Source of the DNA: Spongiibacter thalassae
Lineage (GTDB): Bacteria > Pseudomonadota > Gammaproteobacteria > Pseudomonadales > Spongiibacteraceae
DNA: 64,000 nucleotides
Reading direction: 5' to 3'
NCBI RefSeq assembly: GCF_012272835.1
Contig: NZ_JAAWWK010000003.1
Span: 372,001-436,000 of the forward strand
Both the position numbers and the translations under genes were made by a program. Below the pieces are notes generated by a model. It was not told the origin of the DNA. It made no database searches and saw only the letters and a list, made by a program, of their open reading frames with translations. Positions 46,684 to 55,475 of this stretch are shown here, piece by piece (the stretch's first letter is position 1; each line of letters starts with the position of its first letter).

Positions 46684-47250
46684 GTAAGCGTTCATTCCAC
46701 GACGTAGTTGACCTACTTCACGTCACGCAGTGGCCTCATAACTCCGGCGAGACCTTGTACTGTTTGGTGCCGTCCTCGGCTAACACGATCACACTCTTGC
46801 GGTTGATCTTGGTGACGATGCCCAGCACGGGTCCGTCCCGGCCCTCGAAGGTCACTTTCAGGCCCACCCGCAACTGGCTCAGCGCCTGCAGATTTTCCTG
46901 ATCCCACAGTTCGTCGATGCGCCGGCAGATGTATTGGTTCAGTTCCAGCAACTGGTCGATGCTCATGTCTTCAATGCGCATGAACGGCCTCCGGCTGTTT
47001 GCTCTGTCGGCCAGGATGGCGCGGATCGATCAGCGCCCGTAGCGGATTTTCGGCAAACCGAGTTTTCCAGAGTCGCGGTGTCAGATCCACCACTTCACTG
47101 GCCGGATGCTGGCTGATGCGTTGCAGCACGTCCACCAGGTAAGTGTAGGGGTTAATATCGTGCAGCTTGCAGGTGCTGATCAGGCTCTGGATGATGCCCA
47201 GGTGTTCCGCGCCCAGTTCGGTCCAACTGGCTGTTTGCGGGATCACTGCG
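46684..47250 (-). pseudogene. IS66-family element remnant (small ORF and TnpC C-terminus)
   Basis: Begins with the IS66-type end GTAAGCG (46684-46690). On the minus strand, 46971-47250 reads TASWTELGAEHLGIIQSLISTCKLHDINPYTYLVDVLQRISQHPASEV, the extreme C-terminus of IS66 TnpC. After it, 46736-46981 encodes an 81-residue protein (LLELNQYICRRIDEL; VTKINRKSVIVLAEDGTKQYKV) of a type seen beside IS66 elements. The rest of TnpC is gone: at about 47250 it meets an oppositely oriented fragment. Confidence 0.78.
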
Positions 47251-47272
47251 CAGTGGTCAACGGGCAGCTGCG

Positions 47273-47439
47273 GTCATGACACTGATCCAGTCAGCCAAGC
47301 TGAACGGCCATGATCCCTATGCTTACCTGAAAGATGTGCTGACCCGCCTTCCGACGCAGAAGAACAACGCCATCGACGAGCTATTGCCCCACAACTGGAA
47401 GCCGGCTATACCTGACAAGGTGTGATGGGCGGCCGCTTA
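47273..47439 (+). pseudogene. Second IS66 TnpC C-terminal fragment and IS66 end
   Basis: Plus strand reads TLIQSAKLNGHDPYAYLKDVLTRLPTQKNNAIDELLPHNWKP and a stop at 47425, the C-terminus of a different IS66 TnpC, followed by GGCGGCCGCTTA, the inverse of the GTAAGCGGCCG terminus seen at 63782. It faces away from the 46684-47250 fragment, so the two remnants meet back to back. Confidence 0.78.
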
Positions 47440-49344
47440 GTACGCCAGGAAAAGCTGGCAAAAGATAGTGGGTGAAAGTCCCGCACGGGGTAAGGCCTAG
47501 CCAGCTGCCCCGGCCCCGAGTCATGCGCACCCGATCGCGAGGTCGCGTGTGAAGTGTTGACAGGGGAAACCATGGGCTCGGTATTGAGCTGCGAAACCCA
47601 ATTCTGGAGAGCGGATGTTGTTAAGCGAAACAGAAGGCAACAATCATCTCAGCGCGATGGCAAGCTGTGGTGGCACTCCACGCAGTCGTAGACCCGGTGC
47701 ACGTGGCGACGTCTTTTGTGCGGAACCTGGGAGGTCTCACCCACCCCGGCATAGCCGAGGCGACTTACCGAAGGGTAACACCGCAGGATGAGTATGAACG
47801 TGGGTGAGAAGTCGGATCCGGTCGTAGTACCTGAGAAGATCTCGAACAACGGTGCGAAGGTACCTGCGGAGAGATTGGAGGAAAGGACCGGACCCAAGGG
47901 AAACGGTCAGCGAGCCGCCGCAGTCTGGACTCAGAGCCAGGTCGCTGCGTCGCCCGGTTTGCTGACCGTGCGCCAGGCGGCGCAACGGAACAAAGAAACT
48001 CGCTTCTCTGCGTTGCTACATCATGTTGATATTCCGCTGTTACACCAAAGCTACTTTGCGCTCAAGCGCAGATCGGCCGCTGGTATAGACGGAGTGACAT
48101 GGGAAGCGTATGGGAGCGAGCTAGATGCGAGGTTAGAGAATCTCAACCGCCGTATCCACAAGGGGAGCTACCGAGCCAGACCCGCAAGGCGGGTTTACAT
48201 TCCGAAGGCGGATGGTTCGACAAGGCCCCTTGGCATCCAGTGCCTGGAAGACAAAATTGTTCAACAGGCAGTGGTGTTCGTCCTGAATGCGATCTACGAG
48301 CCGGACTTTATGGGGTTCTCCTATGGTTTTCGGCCGGGTCGAGGACAACACGACGCACTGGATGCGGTACAGGCGGGACTTTATAGGAAGAAGATCAACT
48401 GGGTCCTGGACGCAGACATCCGTAAATTCTTCGACAGCATGTCGCACGAATGGATGATGCGATTCCTGGAGCACCGTATCGCGGACAAGCGCTTATTGCG
48501 CTTGATTCGGAAGTGGCTCACTGCCGGAGTGCAGGAAGATGGGCAGGTAATCAGAAGTGTGAAGGGCACTCCGCAGGGAGCTGTCATATCACCGGTACTC
48601 GCCAACATCTACCTGCACTATGTCTTCGACCTATGGGTCGATACCTGGCGAAAGAGGAGAGCGTATGGCGATGTGGTGGTCATACGCTACGCTGACGACA
48701 CAGTGCTGGGATTCCAGTACGAGCGTGATGCGTACACCTTCAGGCAAGCCCTTGCTGGCAGGCTAGCTAAATTCGGTCTGGACTTACATCCCGATAAAAC
48801 CCGGCTGATCCAGTTTGGCCGTTTTGCGTCGGCGAAGCGTCGGCAAAGGGGGTTGGGGAAGCCGGAAACTTTCGAGTTTCTGGGCTTTACTCACTATTGC
48901 ACCCGATCTCGCCAAAATGGCTGGTTCAAGATTGCCCGCGTAACGTCGCGCAAGCGACTGCGGGCGCAGTTGCGGGCGGTAAAAGACGCCCTGCGACGGC
49001 GAATAAATCGGCCCATTGGCGAAACCGGGCGCTGGCTCCGCCGCGTAATCCAGGGGCACATGAACTACTTCGCCGTCCCTGGAAACGGGGAGAGGGTGTC
49101 GGGGTTCGTGTTCCGGGTATCTCGGCTATGGCTCAAGATGCTCCGGCGTCGAAGCCAACGCCACCGAATGCCCTGGTCACGCTTCGCTGCGATCCGTAAC
49201 TTCTTCTTTCCGAAAGTCCGTATCTTGCATCCACAACCGTTGCATCGTTTTGACGCCAGAACCCGAGGGAGGAGCCCAGTGCGTTAGCAGCGCACGCTGG
49301 GATCTGTGCGGGGGGTGCTGAGTGATCAGCATTCCTACCGCGAC
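47440..49344 (+). mobile_element. Group II intron with reverse transcriptase (boundaries approximate)
   Basis: The 5' region (47440-47787) is a structured-looking non-coding stretch containing GTGGGTGAAAGTCCCGCAC. The internal gene is a maturase-reverse transcriptase. The 3' part has domain V (GAGCCCAGTGCG...GCGCACGCTGGG, 49272-49300) and a domain VI-like hairpin with CCTACCG, ending near GCGAC at 49344. The left boundary is set by the abrupt end of IS66 sequence at GGCCGCTTA and is uncertain by tens of bases. Confidence 0.85.
47788..49287 (+). CDS. ltrA: Group II intron reverse transcriptase/maturase
   Basis: 499 residues. RT blocks are clear: RRSAAGIDGVTWEAY, RPLGIQCLEDKIVQQAVVFVLNAIYEPDFMGFSYGFRPGRG, DADIRKFFDSM, GTPQGAVISPVLANIYLHYVFD, and the catalytic VIRYADD. 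A maturase (X) region follows (RRVIQGHMNYFAVPGN). No HNH endonuclease domain is visible at the C-terminus. It promotes splicing and retrohoming of its host intron. Apparently intact. Confidence 0.93.
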   Translation: MSMNVGEKSDPVVVPEKISNNGAKVPAERLEERTGPKGNGQRAAAVWTQSQVAASPGLLTVRQAAQRNKETRFSALLHHVDIPLLHQSYFALKRRSAAGIDGVTWEAYGSELDARLENLNRRIHKGSYRARPARRVYIPKADGSTRPLGIQCLEDKIVQQAVVFVLNAIYEPDFMGFSYGFRPGRGQHDALDAVQAGLYRKKINWVLDADIRKFFDSMSHEWMMRFLEHRIADKRLLRLIRKWLTAGVQEDGQVIRSVKGTPQGAVISPVLANIYLHYVFDLWVDTWRKRRAYGDVVVIRYADDTVLGFQYERDAYTFRQALAGRLAKFGLDLHPDKTRLIQFGRFASAKRRQRGLGKPETFEFLGFTHYCTRSRQNGWFKIARVTSRKRLRAQLRAVKDALRRRINRPIGETGRWLRRVIQGHMNYFAVPGNGERVSGFVFRVSRLWLKMLRRRSQRHRMPWSRFAAIRNFFFPKVRILHPQPLHRFDARTRGRSPVR

Positions 49345-49666
49345 CGTTTGTCAGCCATGCAGTTCTGCAAGCAAGACCATATCGGCTACGCCAGTTTCTG
49401 CAACTGGCGCAAGCGCCTGTCCGATCCGTCGACTGATGAGTCGTCAGGTTCCGCTGAAGCCGGTTTTCTGGATGTCTCATAGTTGGTGGGCAGGTCTCCA
49501 TCATCCGGTCCGGGCTGGAACATTGTGCTTAGCCTCGGCAACGGCGCCAAACTGCGGCTGAGCCAGCACGGATGATCGGGCTCGATAGCCAGGCGCGCAT
49601 CTGGCTGTGTGCCGAGCCCACCAACATGCGCAAATCGTTTCGGGGCCTGAGTGCCCTGGTCCGGGC
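49345..49666 (+). pseudogene. IS66-family TnpA/TnpB remnant
   Basis: One frame reads RDRLSAMQFCKQDHIGYASFCNWRKRLSDPSTDE, an in-frame TAG, then LVGRSPSSGPGWNIVLSLGNGAKLRLSQHG and TGA: an IS66 TnpA with a nonsense codon and lost start. The TnpB start overlaps its stop (ATGA at 49572) and reads RIWLCAEPTNMRKSFRGLSALV before breaking off at about 49666. Confidence 0.78.
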
Positions 49667-49719
49667 GGCGACAACTTCGCCAGCACTGCTGCTTTACGCT
49701 CATCGGAATAACGAGGCAC
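49665..49719 (-). pseudogene. N-terminal scrap of an IS transposase helix-turn-helix ORF
   Basis: Minus strand from a GTG at 49719 reads VPRYSDERKAAVLAKLSPP, the typical start of an IS3-type orfA. It breaks off where it meets the IS66 TnpB remnant. Confidence 0.5.
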
Positions 49720-49756
49720 TATCAACACCTGAACCGCCAAACTGGTTAAAAATTAA

Positions 49757-50001
49757 GTAGTGCCAACTATCCTGCCAGAGGGGGCATGGCTGAATGAGGT
49801 GGGGGGCTGGTTTGGTCAGCTGGAACGTCGTGCTTTATACCGTGCATTTTCACAAGTGTGGGCGAACTCAAAACGGCGATTCGTCGCTTTATCAAGACTC
49901 ATAGTGAGAAGTTGGCAAAGCCGTTTCGCTGGCACAAGAGTGCAGAATCGATTATGACTTCCGTGGCGCGAGCAAAACTGAGTGTTATTGATAATAAATA
50001 A
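49757..50001 (+). pseudogene. IS630-family transposase C-terminal fragment, frameshifted
   Basis: Reads AWLNEVGGWFGQLERRALYRAFS, then after a shift near 49868 ELKTAIRRFIKTHSEKLAKPFRWHKSAESIM and a stop at 49999-50001. This is the last third of an IS630 transposase. It ends about 90 bases before the xylX promoter boxes. Confidence 0.78.
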
Positions 50002-50088
50002 ACGGATTACCCAGACAGATCACTAGTACGTTAATGACGCTGCCGTACGATTTAATTGAACAGAAGATGCAATACAAAATCCAGCCTT

Positions 50089-50150
50089 TGCAATCCTAGG
50101 ATAAAGAGTGCACTCACTGGATAGTGATTCCCGGGACGGCCCTTCAATAT
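50089..50150 (+). promoter_or_regulatory. Pm-type promoter of the meta operon with two XylS/BenR boxes
   Basis: TGCAATCCTAGGATA (50089-50103) and TGCACTCACTGGATA (50109-50123) both match TGCA-N6-GGNTA exactly. They are direct repeats 20 bp apart start to start. CAATAT (50145-50150) lies 21 bases after the second box, the same distance as the -10 in pWW0 Pm from memory. There is no good -35, as expected when the activator overlaps it. A start site near 50157 would leave a leader of about 20 bases before xylX. Confidence 0.85.
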
Positions 50151-50175
50151 GAAATCATAAAAAGGAGGGTGGTCC

Positions 50176-51522
50176 ATGCACAATAATCTGATAGCAAAAG
50201 TAGGCGGTCTAATCGAAACCGATGAAGAAAAAGGCCTGTATCGTGGTCGTCGCGACATGTTCACTGATCCCGAGTTGTTCGAGCTGGAGATGAAGTACAT
50301 CTTCGAAGGCAACTGGGTATATTTGGCGCATGAAAGCCAGGTTGCAAACCCAAACGACTATTTTACTGGTTATATCGGACGTCAGCCCATCGTCATTACC
50401 CGCAATAAAGATGGTGAGCTGAACTGCTTTATCAATGCCTGCACCCACCGTGGCGCTGTTCTTTGTCGCAAAAAAAAGGATAACAAGGCGGTTTTAACCT
50501 GCCCTTTCCACGGCTGGAGCTTCAATAACTCCGGAAAGTTGGTCAAGGTCAAGGATCCCGACAATGCCGGCTATCCGGATTCCTTTAACTGCGAAGGCTC
50601 TCATGACCTAAAAAAGGTGCGTCTGGAAAGCTACAAAGGCTTCCTTTTTGGCTCGCTGAATGATTATGTCAAACCGCTGACTGAACATTTGGGCGAAGCC
50701 GCCAAAATTATCGACATGATTGTAGATCAGTCGCCGGAAGGTCTGGAGGTGTTGCGTGGCTCATCGACTTACGTCTATGACGGCAACTGGAAAATGCAGG
50801 CCGAGAATGGTGCTGATGGGTACCACGCATCTGCTACTCATTGGAACTACGTTGCCACGGTGGCTCGTCGTAAGGCCGGCATGTCCACTGATGATGTTAA
50901 GGCGATGGACCTATCCACCTTTAATAAGCAAACCGGTGGATTCTATGCCTTCGAACATGGCCACATTCTGCTGTGGATGGACTGGCCTAATCCGGAGGAT
51001 CGCCCATTGTACTATCGCCGAAACGAACTTATCGAAAAGTTTGGCGCTGATCGTGCCGACTGGATGATAGGCAAGTTGCGTAACCTTTGCCTGTACCCGA
51101 ACGTATTCCTCATGGATCAGATGAGCTCCCAGATTCGTCACTTCCGTCCAATCTCCGTGGACAAGACCGAGGTCACCATATACTGCATCGCGCCCAAGGG
51201 GGAAAGTGCTGAAGCGCGTACCCACCGCATCCGTCAGTATGAAGACTTTTTTAACGCTTCCGGCATGGCGACTCCGGACGACCTAGAAGAGTTTCGTGCA
51301 TGCCAGGAAGGTTTTAAGGCCATGAAGCAACCTTGGAATGACCTAAGTCGTGGTGCTGAACACTGGATCGATGGGCCGGACGAAGGGGCGAAGAGTATCG
51401 ATTTGCACCCTATGATGAGTGGTAAGAAGTCTGAAGATGAGGGTCTGTTCATTGCTCAGCACCATTACTGGCAACAAATGATTGCCGAAGCGGCGCGCAA
51501 GGAAAAGGGAGAGCAACCATGA
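50176..51522 (+). CDS. xylX: Toluate/benzoate 1,2-dioxygenase large subunit
   Basis: 448 residues. Rieske centre CTHRG with CPFHGWSF (about residues 94-118); mononuclear iron ligands in the [12 protein letters not shown] segment (about residues 212-223). It adds O2 to benzoate/toluate to form the 1,2-cis-diol carboxylate. AAGGAGG precedes the ATG. The stop overlaps the xylY start (ATGA). First gene of a 13-gene operon in TOL order. Confidence 0.94.
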   Translation: MHNNLIAKVGGLIETDEEKGLYRGRRDMFTDPELFELEMKYIFEGNWVYLAHESQVANPNDYFTGYIGRQPIVITRNKDGELNCFINACTHRGAVLCRKKKDNKAVLTCPFHGWSFNNSGKLVKVKDPDNAGYPDSFNCEGSHDLKKVRLESYKGFLFGSLNDYVKPLTEHLGEAAKIIDMIVDQSPEGLEVLRGSSTYVYDGNWKMQAENGADGYHASATHWNYVATVARRKAGMSTDDVKAMDLSTFNKQTGGFYAFEHGHILLWMDWPNPEDRPLYYRRNELIEKFGADRADWMIGKLRNLCLYPNVFLMDQMSSQIRHFRPISVDKTEVTIYCIAPKGESAEARTHRIRQYEDFFNASGMATPDDLEEFRACQEGFKAMKQPWNDLSRGAEHWIDGPDEGAKSIDLHPMMSGKKSEDEGLFIAQHHYWQQMIAEAARKEKGEQP

Positions 51523-52013
51523 CAATCAGTTACGACGAGATCCGTGATTTTCTGCATTCTGAGCAGCGTGCGCTGGATGACAAGGATTATAATCATTGGC
51601 TTGAGCACTACGATAAGAACTCTGAATTCTGGGTACCATGTTGGGATGTGGACGGCGGGCTGACGGAAGATCCGCAGTCAGAGATGTCGTTGCTCTATTA
51701 TGATAAGCGGGATGGAATTGAGGATCGTGTTTTCCGCATCCAGACAGAGCGTTCCAGCGCCAGTTCGCTGCCGGAGCCACGTACTCAGCACATGTTGAGC
51801 AACCTGGAGGTGCTCGCTGCATCGTCCAATGATGCAGAAGTGCGCTACAGCTGGATGACCCACAGCGTACGTTATAACAACGTAGATACCTATTTCGGTA
51901 CCGCGTTTGTTACGCTGATTCGTGGTGAAGACGGCAAGCTGAAGATTAAGCGCAAGAAGGCTGTGCTGAAGAACGACTACATCCACCACGTTGTGGATAT
52001 CTATCACCTTTGA
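51519..52013 (+). CDS. xylY: Toluate/benzoate 1,2-dioxygenase small subunit
   Basis: 164 residues, NTF2-like fold: [38 protein letters not shown] is the family start. It is the structural partner of XylX in the oxygenase hexamer. Its ATG overlaps the xylX stop. A 160-base gap with a 12-bp hairpin separates it from xylZ. Confidence 0.94.
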   Translation: MTISYDEIRDFLHSEQRALDDKDYNHWLEHYDKNSEFWVPCWDVDGGLTEDPQSEMSLLYYDKRDGIEDRVFRIQTERSSASSLPEPRTQHMLSNLEVLAASSNDAEVRYSWMTHSVRYNNVDTYFGTAFVTLIRGEDGKLKIKRKKAVLKNDYIHHVVDIYHL

Positions 52014-52030
52014 ATTCGTTCCGATATATT

Positions 52031-52082
52031 AGCCTCGTGGTTATTTCTGTCAGTCAGCATACAGCAACCACGGGGCTTTCAG
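52031..52082 (+). terminator. Hairpin between xylY and xylZ
   Basis: AGCCTCGTGGTT pairs with AACCACGGGGCT (12 bp with one G-T) around a 23-base loop, followed by only three T residues. It could be a partial terminator or a stabiliser of the xylXY 3' end; whole-operon transcription must pass it. Confidence 0.55.
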
Positions 52083-52173
52083 CCGATATTTCCAGATCTG
52101 AATTACCCGGTTTAATAACAAGCGCCTCTCGGTGTGTCGTCGGCACCCTTGAAGGGGCCTGAGGTAGCAAACA

Positions 52174-53187
52174 GTGTATAAAGTAGCGCTCAATTTTGAA
52201 GATGATGTAACTCGATTTATTACCACGCTACCGATGGAAACGGTGGCCGATGCCGCTTATCGTTCCGGAATCAATGTTCCGCTCGACTGCCGTGACGGTG
52301 CCTGTGGAACCTGTAAGTGTCACTGCGAATCGGGCAGCTATGAGATGGATGGCTATATCGAGGATGCGCTGTCCGATCGGGAAGCCGAACAGGGGTATGT
52401 TCTGACCTGCCGCATGATTCCGGAGTCGGATTGTGTCGTTACCGTGCCGGCCTCGTCAGAAGTCTGTGTGCGCAGCCAGAAGGCCGACGTGCATGCCAGG
52501 CTGACTGAGATTAACCGTCTGTCTGACTCCACCCTGTCCTTTACCGTTTCCGGTGATCAGGTGCGGGCCATGCATTTTCTGCCGGGGCAGTATGTCAATG
52601 TACAGGTGCCGGGGACTGACCACTGGCGTGCCTACTCCTTCAGCTCCATGGTCAATCAGGCCGATGAGTCGGTGTCTTTTCTGATCCGGGTGGTGCCCGA
52701 AGGCTTGATGAGCACCTACATGACGGAAAAGGCCAGCGTGGGTGACAGCATAACTCTGCGCGGTCCCTTTGGCAGCTTTTACCTGCGTGAAGTGAAGCGC
52801 CCGGTACTGATGCTGGCTGGGGGAACGGGGCTGGCACCCTTCCTGGCGATGTTGGAAAGCATTCAGCAGGACGGAAGCGCCTATCCGATCCACCTAATCT
52901 TCGGCGTTACGCACGACGTTGATCTAGTCGAGCTGGACAAGCTTAAAGCTTTCGCCGGGGCCATCGACAACTTCACATTTGGTGTCTGCGTGGCCTCAGA
53001 CGAGAGCAGTTGGCCGCAGAAGGGTTACGTCACAGATCATATTGAACCTGGCCATTTGAATGATGGCGATGTCGATATCTATCTGTGTGGTCCGCCGCCG
53101 ATGGTCGAAGCTGTTAGCAGCTTTGTGCAGGAAAGGGGTAGTCAACCGGCCAGCCTCTACTATGAGAAGTTTACGACCAGCAAGTAA
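52174..53187 (+). CDS. xylZ: Toluate/benzoate 1,2-dioxygenase reductase
   Basis: 337 residues from a GTG preceded by TGAGGT. N-terminal 2Fe-2S domain (CRDGACGTCKCHCESG), FAD domain (WRAYSFSSM), and NAD domain (GGTGLAPFLAML; CGPPPMVEAV). It passes electrons from NADH to XylXY. Start verified by the conserved YKVALNFEDDVTRFI. Confidence 0.94.
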   Translation: MYKVALNFEDDVTRFITTLPMETVADAAYRSGINVPLDCRDGACGTCKCHCESGSYEMDGYIEDALSDREAEQGYVLTCRMIPESDCVVTVPASSEVCVRSQKADVHARLTEINRLSDSTLSFTVSGDQVRAMHFLPGQYVNVQVPGTDHWRAYSFSSMVNQADESVSFLIRVVPEGLMSTYMTEKASVGDSITLRGPFGSFYLREVKRPVLMLAGGTGLAPFLAMLESIQQDGSAYPIHLIFGVTHDVDLVELDKLKAFAGAIDNFTFGVCVASDESSWPQKGYVTDHIEPGHLNDGDVDIYLCGPPPMVEAVSSFVQERGSQPASLYYEKFTTSK

Positions 53188-53197
53188 GGAAAGCTAA

Positions 53198-53983
53198 ATG
53201 AGAGGTGAACGTTTTGAAAACCGCGTCGCTATTGTGACTGGAGCTGCCCAGGGTATCGGTCGTGCCGTTGCCCTGCAGATGGCCGCCGAAAAAGCTAGCC
53301 TGCTGCTGGTGGATCGCTCCGAGATCGTCAAAGAGGTGGCAGAGGAGGCTCTGGCCGCCGGTGCGGCAAACGTCCAGACCAGCATCGTCGATCTGGAGCA
53401 GTACGCAGGTGCCTGCAAGGCAGTAGATTCGGCGATAAGTCATTTTGGCCGTATCGACATTCTAGTCAATAACGTCGGCGGTACGATCTGGGTTCAGCCC
53501 TATGAAGTCTACGAGGAAGTGCAGATCGAAGCCGAGATTCGTCGCTCCTTGTTTCCGACCCTTTGGTGCTCCCATGCAGTTCTGGCGCAGATGCAAAAAC
53601 AGCAAAGTGGAGTGATCGTAAATGTGTCATCCCTCGCAACTCGAGGCACTAACCGTGTGCCCTATGCTGCGGCCAAGGGGGGCGTAAATGCTTTGACCGT
53701 GTGCATGGCGTTTGAAAATGCCAAATACGGCATCCGTGTCAATGCAGTAGCACCGGGTGGCACTGATGTTGGCGAGCGGCGGATTCCGCGTAATAGTGAA
53801 ACCATGAGCCAATTGGAGAAGGAGTGGTATCAGGCCATCGTTGATGAGGCTACCGAATTGAGCTTCATGAAGCGCTACAGCGTTCCGGAAGAGCAGGCCA
53901 ATGCCATACTTTTTCTGGCTTCAGACGAGGCCTCGTATGTTACAGGTATGGTACTACCGGTGGGCGGCGGTTATCAGGGGTGA
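53198..53983 (+). CDS. xylL: cis-Dihydrodiol carboxylate dehydrogenase
   Basis: 261 residues, a short-chain dehydrogenase: TGAAQGIGR nucleotide-binding motif, NNVGG, catalytic Ser in VSSLATRG and YAAAKGG active site. It oxidises and decarboxylates 1,2-dihydroxycyclohexadiene carboxylate to catechol. Starts ten bases after xylZ. Ends with GGGGTGACCC and a run of seven Ts, a possible weak terminator. Confidence 0.93.
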   Translation: MRGERFENRVAIVTGAAQGIGRAVALQMAAEKASLLLVDRSEIVKEVAEEALAAGAANVQTSIVDLEQYAGACKAVDSAISHFGRIDILVNNVGGTIWVQPYEVYEEVQIEAEIRRSLFPTLWCSHAVLAQMQKQQSGVIVNVSSLATRGTNRVPYAAAKGGVNALTVCMAFENAKYGIRVNAVAPGGTDVGERRIPRNSETMSQLEKEWYQAIVDEATELSFMKRYSVPEEQANAILFLASDEASYVTGMVLPVGGGYQG

Positions 53984-54171
53984 CCCTTTTTTTCCAATCA
54001 GGAGTCACGCACGGATTTCGTCTGTGGTTGGGTAGTGCGCGTTCGCCTTAAGAAGGTAGTTTCGGGCAGTAGCCTGTTGGACTTAATATGGAAAAACTCT
54101 CGGCAGCGGCTGACGGCGCGGTAGACAGGCGGCGCTCGGCTCTGTTCAAGAAGATTTGACCAGGAGGTAGC
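53984..54171. other. xylL-xylT gap
   Basis: 188 bases without a gene, beginning with a T-tract. By eye the genes to its right (xylT onward) are richer in G and C and more tightly packed than xylX-L, so this gap may be a joint between two ancestral cassettes. Confidence 0.45.
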
Positions 54172-54495
54172 ATGGCCGTGTTTCAGGTAGTTAACCGCAC
54201 GACGGGAGACCACTTTACCTGCCAGGAGGGCCAGAGTGTGCTCAAGGCCATGGAGCAGAGGGACCTGAAGTGTGTTCCCGTGGGCTGCCGGGGTGGTGGT
54301 TGCGGATTTTGTAAGATTCAGGTTCTGGAAGGGCATTTCGAGTGCGGCAAGATGAGCAAGCGGCACGCCCCGCCTGAAGCCGTTGAAAAAGGGGAAGTTC
54401 TGGCCTGCCGGATCTACCCACTGACTGATCTGATCATTGAGTGCGTGCCTCTGCCTGAGGCGGCACCTGCGAAGCAAACAACAAAAAACCGTTGA
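54172..54495 (+). CDS. xylT: Chloroplast-type ferredoxin that reactivates catechol 2,3-dioxygenase
   Basis: 107 residues. 2Fe-2S cysteines in [12 protein letters not shown] and CRIYP. XylT/DmpQ ferredoxins reduce the inactivated iron of catechol 2,3-dioxygenase. Directly upstream of xylE, as in TOL plasmids; CAGGAGG precedes the ATG. Confidence 0.92.
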   Translation: MAVFQVVNRTTGDHFTCQEGQSVLKAMEQRDLKCVPVGCRGGGCGFCKIQVLEGHFECGKMSKRHAPPEAVEKGEVLACRIYPLTDLIIECVPLPEAAPAKQTTKNR

Positions 54496-54505
54496 GGTAA
54501 CTGTC

Positions 54506-55429
54506 ATGAAAAAAGGTGTAATGCGTCCCGGCCACGTTCAGATCCGTGTTCTCGATATGGATGAAGCTGTCAAACACTACACGGACCTGCTGGGCATGAT
54601 CGAAACCGACCGCGACGACCAGGGCCGTGTCTATCTGAAAGCCTGGACCGAAGTGGACAAATTTTCTGTGGTTCTGGTGGAAGCCGACGAGCCGGGCTGC
54701 GACTTCATGGGCTTCAAGGTGGTGGACGAAGCCGCCCTGAACCAGTTGGAAAAAGACCTTGTGGATTACGGTGTTGGGGTTGAGCAGATACCGGCGGAAG
54801 AGCTGAAAGACTGCGGTCGCCGCGTTCGCTTTACTGTGCCCTCCGGGCATGCCTTTGAGCTTTATGCTGACAAAAAGTACACCGGTAAGTGGGGCGTATC
54901 CAGCGTCAACCCGGAAGCCTGGCCCCGTGGCCTGCAAGGCATGAAAGCCGTGCGTTTTGACCACGCCTTATTCTACGGCCCTGAACTGGCCGCCGTGTAT
55001 GACATCTTCGTCAACGTGTTGGGCTTTTACTTGGCGGAACAGGTTCTGGACCCCGAAGGCACTCGCGTAGCGCAGTTCCTGACCGTCTCTATGAAGGAAC
55101 ACGATGTGGCCTTCATCCACCACGAAGACAAAGGCAAGTTTCATCACGCCTCCTTCTTCCTGGATACCTGGGAAGCGGTGCTGCGGTCTGCCGATCTGAT
55201 CTCCATGACCGATACCTCTATCGACATCGGCCCGACCCGTCACGGCCTGACCCACGGCCAGACCATCTATTTCTTTGACCCGTCTGGCAACCGTAACGAA
55301 GTGTTCTGTGGCGGTGACTATCACTATCCGGACCATAAACCCATTACCTGGAAGGCGGAAGACCTCGGTAAGGCGATTTTCTACCACGATCGCGTGCTGA
55401 ACGAACGCTTCCTGACCGTGTTGACCTGA
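54506..55429 (+). CDS. xylE: Catechol 2,3-dioxygenase
   Basis: 307 residues, the length of TOL XylE. Two-domain extradiol enzyme; iron ligands are His in RFDHALFYG, His in [10 protein letters not shown] and Glu in NRNEVFCGG. It opens catechol or methylcatechols to 2-hydroxymuconic semialdehyde. The open frame continues 23 codons upstream, but [17 protein letters not shown] is the conserved start, preceded by GAGGTAACTGTC. Confidence 0.96.
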   Translation: MKKGVMRPGHVQIRVLDMDEAVKHYTDLLGMIETDRDDQGRVYLKAWTEVDKFSVVLVEADEPGCDFMGFKVVDEAALNQLEKDLVDYGVGVEQIPAEELKDCGRRVRFTVPSGHAFELYADKKYTGKWGVSSVNPEAWPRGLQGMKAVRFDHALFYGPELAAVYDIFVNVLGFYLAEQVLDPEGTRVAQFLTVSMKEHDVAFIHHEDKGKFHHASFFLDTWEAVLRSADLISMTDTSIDIGPTRHGLTHGQTIYFFDPSGNRNEVFCGGDYHYPDHKPITWKAEDLGKAIFYHDRVLNERFLTVLT

Positions 55430-55475
55430 TTAGGAACAGGCCGAACGTGATTAAATTTAACAGGACTAGGCAGCC

